A stretch of 9,487 nt of DNA from Clostridia bacterium (GTDB taxonomy: Bacteria; Bacillota_A; Clostridia; Oscillospirales; Acutalibacteraceae). The stretch is taken from NCBI GenBank assembly GCA_017547865.1, contig JAFYOA010000333.1, forward strand, positions 1 through 9,487, given 5' to 3'. The notes beneath the pieces are model-generated. The model was not told the origin of the DNA. It did not search any database and was given only the letters and a program-made list of their open reading frames with translations. Shown in pieces: positions 6,067-9,487 of the stretch; the first letter of the stretch is position 1, and every line of letters starts with the position of its first letter. The position numbers and the translations under genes were made by a program.

Positions 6067-6374
6067 AGGAACAGCCTGCCGCAGCAGCGCTGCAGAGCGG
6101 CACGGTGGCCGCGGGCGGCGCAGATCCCCGTGTGGTAGCGGGGCAGGAATATCTGGCGGCGAAGGGCGTGTTTCCCTACGGAATGTATGCTGTGCTGCCG
6201 CCCAATGCCCGGGCGGTGGTATGGGATGGCTGGTGCCTGGGGGTGAGCGGCCCTGCCGGTGAAGTGCTGGAAGAAGGCGAAGTGTGCCTGTATTCCAAAG
6301 GCGGCGCCAGCATTGTGCTGAAAAACACCGGCGAGGTCATCATCAACGGGCAGGTATTTGCAAAAGGAGAATGA
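6045..6374 (+). CDS. Miniature baseplate spike protein, gpV/gp45-like
   Basis: The 109-residue protein has a short N-terminal linker (about 1-35), then LPPNARAVVWDGWCLGVSG and the family signature EVLEEGEVCLYSKGGASIVL followed by NTGEVIING. That last part resembles the transition from the OB fold to the triple-stranded helix of Mu gp45/P2 gpV spikes, which pierce the envelope at the tip of the baseplate. Family members are usually about 180-220 residues, so this form is roughly half length and has at most a single helix repeat. I see no HxH iron-binding tip motif. Start ATG 6045 follows AGGGAG at 6031-6036 and overlaps the hub gene by 22 bases; a TGA then a single base precede the next start. 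The call rests on position between hub and wedge and on the signature. Confidence 0.7.
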   Translation: MWLAKKLKEQPAAAALQSGTVAAGGADPRVVAGQEYLAAKGVFPYGMYAVLPPNARAVVWDGWCLGVSGPAGEVLEEGEVCLYSKGGASIVLKNTGEVIINGQVFAKGE

Positions 6375-6375
6375 G

Positions 6376-6708
6376 ATGGATACCAAACTGGAAAATGGGG
6401 AACAGGCACTGAGCCCCGGCGGCTTGCCTTTGTGGGTGAACGGCCCGGCGGCCTGGGTGCAGCGGGCTATGCTGCGCCTGCGGGGGCAAAAAGGAACGTT
6501 TTGCTACGACCGCGCGTTTGGCGGGGAACTGGCACGGCTTTCGGCCAAAGACAGCAATGCCGCATGGCTGGTCGCTGCCCGGGAGGCGCTTCTGCCGGAA
6601 CCGGCCCTGGATGTGACCGCTGCGGTGGTGGAGGGTGATGTATGCATCTTCACCCTGCACACGCCGGAGGGGACGATGCCCCTGTGCTTGCCCATAAAGG
6701 AGGACTAA
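6376..6708 (+). CDS. Baseplate wedge protein, gp25/W (DUF2634-like)
   Basis: This 110-residue protein carries GQKGTFCYDRAFGGELARL (residues 37-55), which corresponds to the G-x-F-x-Y-D-x-x-F-G-S motif of gp25/W/XkdS wedge proteins. These proteins link the inner baseplate to the J protein and initiate sheath assembly. The remainder is a helix (about 57-72) and two strands ending LHTPEGTMPLCLPI. AAAGGAG at 6363-6369 gives six-base spacing to ATG 6376, and one base separates it from the previous stop. It directly precedes baseplate J as in P2 (W-J) and PBSX (XkdS-XkdT). In T4 and similar phages gp25 nucleates the sheath; no sheath gene is seen here, which makes its retention noteworthy. Confidence 0.78.
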   Translation: MDTKLENGEQALSPGGLPLWVNGPAAWVQRAMLRLRGQKGTFCYDRAFGGELARLSAKDSNAAWLVAAREALLPEPALDVTAAVVEGDVCIFTLHTPEGTMPLCLPIKED

Positions 6709-6709
6709 G

Positions 6710-7771
6710 ATGGAAACATACGAAGCAATTCTGCGGCGAATGCAGACGGTGTACCGGGAGGCCATGGGCGTGCCGGCGGAAGATGCCACGGACATTGGCA
6801 TTCGGCTGAAAATTTTGGCCGGTGAGGTGCACGCGCTGCAGGCGTACCTGCAGTACATTGAACAACAGGCGTTTCCCCAAACGGCGGTGGGAGATGGCCT
6901 GAACCGCCACGCCGCGCAGCGTGGGCTTGCCCGCCGGGATGCCCGTCCGGCACGGGGCGAACTGACCTTCTCCCGCGCAGCGGCTTTGCTGTACGATCTG
7001 GAAATTCCCGCCGGGGTGGTGTGCTGCACCGCCGGGGAAGAACCGATGGAATACGTGACCTGCGCGCCCTGTGTGCTGCCGGCGGGGAAGCTTTCTGTAA
7101 ATGTGGATGCGGAAGCCACTGTGCCGGGGCAGGGCGGCAACGCTGCGGCAGGCACGGTGTGTGTACTTTCTACCGTGCCGAACGGGGTGGAGGCGGTGAC
7201 CAATGCCGCGCCGTTTACCGGCGGACGAAACGAAGAAACCGACGATGCCCTGCGTGCCCGCCTGCTGGCAGCCTACAGCATGCTGCCTAACAGCACCAAC
7301 GCCGAAAGCTACCGCCGCATGGCTTTGGCCTGCGAAGGGGTGGCCTCTGCCTGTGCGGTGCCCAGAGAAAACGGTGTTGGCACCGTGGGGGTATACATCC
7401 GCGGGGAGGAAGGCGCCGCTGCGGAGGATGTACTGGCCGCGGTGCAGGAGACGCTGAACGAACAGCGGGAAATCGGCGTGACCGTGACAGTGAAACGCGC
7501 GGTGGAGGAAACCAAAAATGTGCAGGTGTATGTGGCACCTGCTCCCGGCTGCACCCAGGCCGCGGCAGAAGAAGCTGCCGTCGAAGCCATTCGCCACTAC
7601 TTTGCCGTGCTGCAGATCGGCGATCCGTTCCTGCTGATCCAGGTGGGGCAGTACCTGCTGAACACCGGGATGATCGCGAACTATGATTTTGCACTTTCTG
7701 CGGCAGATGGCGGTGCGATCACCGGCGGCGTGTATGTGCCGGGTGATCTGTGGGCAGGTGAACTGGTATGA
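6710..7771 (+). CDS. Baseplate assembly protein J (gp47/XkdT-like)
   Basis: Protein J (353 residues) builds the outer baseplate wedge. The N-terminal helical part is followed by GDGLNRHAAQRGL (about 61-73), a conserved pattern near the start of the domain; VPGQGGNAAAGTV (138-150) is the conserved glycine-rich turn of the Baseplate_J domain; and FTGGRNEETDDALRARLLAAY (169-189) is its signature ('GG-x-D/N-E-E-x-D-x-x-L-R-x-R'). The C-terminal part has repeated beta-alpha units (EAAVEAIRHYF, then DPFLLIQVGQYL). Length and order match P2 gpJ and PBSX XkdT. AGGAGG at 6698-6703 lies six bases before the ATG, and the stop overlaps the next start as ATGA. This is the firmest identification among the tail-side genes. 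Confidence 0.93.
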   Translation: METYEAILRRMQTVYREAMGVPAEDATDIGIRLKILAGEVHALQAYLQYIEQQAFPQTAVGDGLNRHAAQRGLARRDARPARGELTFSRAAALLYDLEIPAGVVCCTAGEEPMEYVTCAPCVLPAGKLSVNVDAEATVPGQGGNAAAGTVCVLSTVPNGVEAVTNAAPFTGGRNEETDDALRARLLAAYSMLPNSTNAESYRRMALACEGVASACAVPRENGVGTVGVYIRGEEGAAAEDVLAAVQETLNEQREIGVTVTVKRAVEETKNVQVYVAPAPGCTQAAAEEAAVEAIRHYFAVLQIGDPFLLIQVGQYLLNTGMIANYDFALSAADGGAITGGVYVPGDLWAGELV

Positions 7772-8235
7772 CGGAGACCTTGACTTCCATGCGGGCGGCG
7801 CTAGTTTCTGCGGGGTATGAGCCGACCGAAAACGGCGGTATAGCCGCCGAACTGGCCGCCTACGATGCGGTTTTGAGTGAACTGACTGCAGCAGCCGATA
7901 AGGTTCTGCAGAATCTGTTTGTGGAAACGGCAGAGGAAAGCACCCTGCCCCGGTGGGAAAAGCTGTTCTGCCCGCAATTGCCGGAAACAACAGCGGAAAA
8001 CCGACGCGCCATGCTGCTGCATCGTTTTGCGGTAAAACCAGAAGACAAAACCTGTGCTGCGCTGGCAGAACACCTGCCCGCCGCCGGTTTGTGGGGCGAC
8101 CTGCAGGAGCAGCCGGACGGCACGCTGCTGGTGTTGGCGGCGGAACTTTTGGGCGTAACAAAAGAGCAGGCAGAGCATTTTCTTTCGCTCTCCCTGCCGG
8201 CACATCTTGATTATTCTCTGCAATTGGCAGAGTGA
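7768..8235 (+). CDS. Baseplate/tail protein of the DUF2313/YmfQ (XkdU, gpI-like) type
   Basis: The 155-residue protein directly follows J, where gpI (P2), gp48 (Mu) and XkdU (PBSX) lie; these form the outermost wedge piece carrying the receptor-binding fibre. Visible family features are an early acidic helix region (DAVLSELTAAADKVLQNLFVE, about residues 34-54), the element PRWEKLF (about 61-67) that ends the helix and starts the core, and ENRRAMLLHRF (about 77-87). It is shorter than most YmfQ proteins (about 180-200 residues), with a trimmed C-terminus. In ordinary phages a fibre gene would come next; here only a terminator follows. ATG 7768 overlaps the J stop as ATGA, so it is translationally coupled. 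Confidence 0.8.
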   Translation: MTETLTSMRAALVSAGYEPTENGGIAAELAAYDAVLSELTAAADKVLQNLFVETAEESTLPRWEKLFCPQLPETTAENRRAMLLHRFAVKPEDKTCAALAEHLPAAGLWGDLQEQPDGTLLVLAAELLGVTKEQAEHFLSLSLPAHLDYSLQLAE

Positions 8236-8244
8236 ATATAAAAG

Positions 8245-8296
8245 AACCACCCGGAAGGAACGGATGACCGCTCTTTTCGGGTGGTTTTGATTTTTT
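8245..8296. terminator. Bidirectional hairpin terminator between convergent genes
   Basis: AACCACCCG at 8245-8253 pairs with CGGGTGGTT at 8278-8286, with a weaker inner extension and a 24-base middle. On the + strand TTTTGATTTTTT (8285-8296) follows, a usable rho-independent terminator for the phage operon. On the - strand the complement of the A-rich 8236-8246 gives a T-rich tract, so the same hairpin probably also stops the dehydrogenase transcript. The stem is 10 bases after the phage stop codon and ends at the dehydrogenase stop. Confidence 0.8.
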
Positions 8297-9047
8297 AGTG
8301 AATGTAGGAACCGCCGTTGATATCCAACGTGATGCCGGTGACATACCGGGCTTCGTCGCTGGCGAGATACACCACACCGGCGCCGATGTCTTCCGGTGTG
8401 CCCAGACCCAGCGGGATGGAAGCAGTAAGCTCGGCGATTTCTTCATCGTTGTGGGCGAGGCCGGTCATTTCGGTAAAAATAACGCCGGGAGCAATGGAGT
8501 TGACGGTGATGCCCAAGGGTGCTGCGGTGCGGGCCACGGTTTTGGAAAGAGCCAGCACACCGCTTTTTGCGGCGGCGTAGTGGGCGTGGCCGTACAAAGC
8601 GCCGCGCTCGCCGGCCTGAGATGCCATAAAGATGATGCGCCCGCTCTTCTGCTCCCGCATGATCTCCATAGCGCACTTGGCACAAAGGTAAGCGCTGGTC
8701 AGGTTTACATCCACAATGCGCTGCCAATCGGCCAGTTCCATCTGGAAAATATCTTTGGGCTGGGTGGTGCCGGCGTTGGCTACCAGAATATCCAGCCGGC
8801 CAAAGTGCTCCGTCACGGCGGAGAACATTGCCTTCACCTGGGCTTCGTCGGTTACATCGGCACGCACGGCAAAGGCGCGGCGGCCCAGGGCGAGGATCTC
8901 GTTCACGGTTTCCTGCGCTTTGGCTTCGTTGTTCACATAGTTTACGGCAATATCCGCGCCGGCTTTGGCCAGCGCCAGGGCAACGCCCTTGCCAATGCCC
9001 CGGGAGGCCCCGGTGACCAGCGCGATTTTTCCGGTAAGATCAAACAT
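8295..9047 (-). CDS. Short-chain dehydrogenase/reductase, FabG-like
   Basis: A complete classical short-chain dehydrogenase of 250 residues, expected to be an NAD(P)H-dependent cytosolic oxidoreductase. Residues 12-19 (TGASRGIG) form the nucleotide-binding loop; N91-A92-G93 is the NAG strand motif; and Asn115, Ser143, Tyr157 and Lys161 (HYAAAK) make the catalytic tetrad. IAPGVIFTEMTGL (185-197) is the substrate loop typical of 3-oxoacyl-ACP reductases. The Arg16 in the loop favours NADPH. It starts at the CAT read at 9045-9047 behind an AGGAG at 9055-9059, and lies 13 bases after the upstream GTPase gene. It could be a true FabG or a paralogue with another substrate: it is not in a fatty-acid gene cluster here, so I leave the symbol blank. 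Confidence 0.9.
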   Translation of the reverse strand: MFDLTGKIALVTGASRGIGKGVALALAKAGADIAVNYVNNEAKAQETVNEILALGRRAFAVRADVTDEAQVKAMFSAVTEHFGRLDILVANAGTTQPKDIFQMELADWQRIVDVNLTSAYLCAKCAMEIMREQKSGRIIFMASQAGERGALYGHAHYAAAKSGVLALSKTVARTAAPLGITVNSIAPGVIFTEMTGLAHNDEEIAELTASIPLGLGTPEDIGAGVVYLASDEARYVTGITLDINGGSYIH

Positions 9048-9060
9048 CCCAATTCTCCTT

Positions 9061-9486
9061 TTATTCTACAATGTAGTCCTTCATGGCGGCCAGCTGGATG
9101 GGATCGAGACTGGCATAGGCATGCAGGCCGTTTTCGGTGTATTCTTCTTCCCGCAGCAGCCCTTCTTTTCGCAGGGGGGCGGCGGCACCCACGGCATGGA
9201 AGGGGAAGAGCAGTTCCACGTCTTTCAGCTGAATGGGCAGGTTTTCTTCAATGGCGGTGAGCAGGGTGTCTACGCCGCTGCCGTCCAAAGCGCTGATGCG
9301 CACCGCGCCGCCGATCATGGGCATATCGTGGAGTGCGGGCACCAGGTCGCATTTATTCATTACGGGAATGACCGGCCGGGCTTCGCCGGCGATCTCCGCC
9401 AGCAGGTCGCGGGTCACCTGCAGGTGTTCCTGGGCTTCCGGGCTGGAAGCATCGCATACGCAGAGGATCACATCCGCCTGGGCGGC
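9061..9486 (-). CDS. HflX-type ribosome-associated GTPase, C-terminal part (5' partial)
   Basis: The gene enters from the right edge on the - strand; 141 codons are visible, ending in TAA at 9061-9063. The visible stretch begins AAQADVILCVCDASSP, holds the G4 motif as NKCD (after VIPVM), continues with a G5-like region (RISALDGSGVDTLLTAI), and ends with the HflX C-terminal module (VELLFPFHAVGAAAPLRKEG, then LREEEYTENGLHAYASLD). HflX proteins bind the large ribosomal subunit and rescue stalled or stressed ribosomes. The P-loop and most of the N-terminal domain are outside the window. The neighbouring dehydrogenase 13 bases downstream probably shares its transcript. Other GTPases share the G domain, but the C-terminal EEYTENG pattern supports HflX. 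Confidence 0.78.
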   Translation of the reverse strand, partial: AAQADVILCVCDASSPEAQEHLQVTRDLLAEIAGEARPVIPVMNKCDLVPALHDMPMIGGAVRISALDGSGVDTLLTAIEENLPIQLKDVELLFPFHAVGAAAPLRKEGLLREEEYTENGLHAYASLDPIQLAAMKDYIVE

Positions 9487-9487
9487 C

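Larger units (their letters stand above)
3..8235 (+). mobile_element. Prophage-derived head and baseplate morphogenesis module
   Basis: Thirteen consecutive same-strand genes encode terminase, portal, protease, capsid, connectors and baseplate proteins in the usual PBSX/Mu-like order. The left end lies outside the window; the right end is set by the last phage gene and a terminator, with host-type genes beginning immediately after on the other strand. No integrase, attachment repeat, holin, endolysin or tail-fibre gene is visible. Genes for tail sheath, tube and tape measure, expected around 4324-4610, are absent from that place. All reading frames are open. Whether this is an active prophage, a satellite-like or domesticated element, or a degraded one cannot be settled from this window. 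Confidence 0.9.

Noticed and set aside
6650..8446. Long - strand open frame (598 codons) opposite J and DUF2313
   Set aside because: It is antisense to the firm Baseplate J gene, crosses the terminator hairpin and has no recognisable domain.
8298..9260. + strand open frame (320 codons) opposite the dehydrogenase
   Set aside because: The opposite strand carries a full SDR with TGASRGIG, NAG and YxxxK motifs; this frame has none and crosses into the GTPase.
1..9487. tRNA genes, CRISPR array, insertion sequences or obvious direct repeats
   Set aside because: I found no cloverleaf, regularly spaced repeats, transposase motifs or long duplicated segments on reading through both strands; a computed repeat search was not possible here.

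Overview
The window is a GC-rich (roughly 60% by eye) bacterial segment. It carries a tailed-phage morphogenesis cluster on the + strand (about 1-8235) that runs into two host-type housekeeping genes on the - strand (8295-9487). Gene style (strong GGAGG ribosome sites, PBSX/Mu-like phage families, an HflX GTPase next to a short-chain dehydrogenase) points to a Gram-positive Clostridia host. A gut Oscillospiraceae relative such as Faecalibacterium, Gemmiger or Subdoligranulum is my best guess, but it is a guess.

Layout of the phage part, in order: C-terminal end of the large terminase (cut by the left edge); portal; prohead protease with a Cys/Cys/Cys/His insertion and a probable scaffold-like C-terminal region; major capsid protein; a GNRA-capped hairpin; a head-tail connector; a small head-closure candidate; an unrecognised 75-residue protein; a 30-residue micro-protein; a short DNA-circularisation-like/LysM baseplate protein; a gpD/XkdQ-like hub; a miniature gpV/gp45-like spike; a gp25/W-like wedge; baseplate J; and a DUF2313/YmfQ-like (gpI/XkdU position) protein. 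Reading frames are open and tightly packed. Most junctions downstream of 4027 are ATGA or longer overlaps, or 1-base gaps, so this looks like one translationally coupled late operon without visible decay.

The most unusual point is what is missing. A contractile-tail phage with this baseplate set normally has tail terminator, sheath, tube, tail chaperone and tape-measure genes between the connectors and the LysM protein. Here that interval is only about 290 bases and holds just the 75- and 30-residue proteins. After the DUF2313 gene there is no fibre, holin, endolysin or integrase; a shared terminator follows, then host genes. Either the missing parts lie left of the window, or the module makes a particle whose baseplate joins the head with little or no tube, or it is a streamlined remnant. 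The orderly overlaps and the biased codon use of the capsid gene argue against simple random decay, but they do not prove function.

The right part holds a complete FabG-like short-chain dehydrogenase and, 13 bases upstream of it on the - strand, the C-terminal part of an HflX-type GTPase, probably co-transcribed. The two convergent transcription units share one hairpin terminator at 8245-8296.
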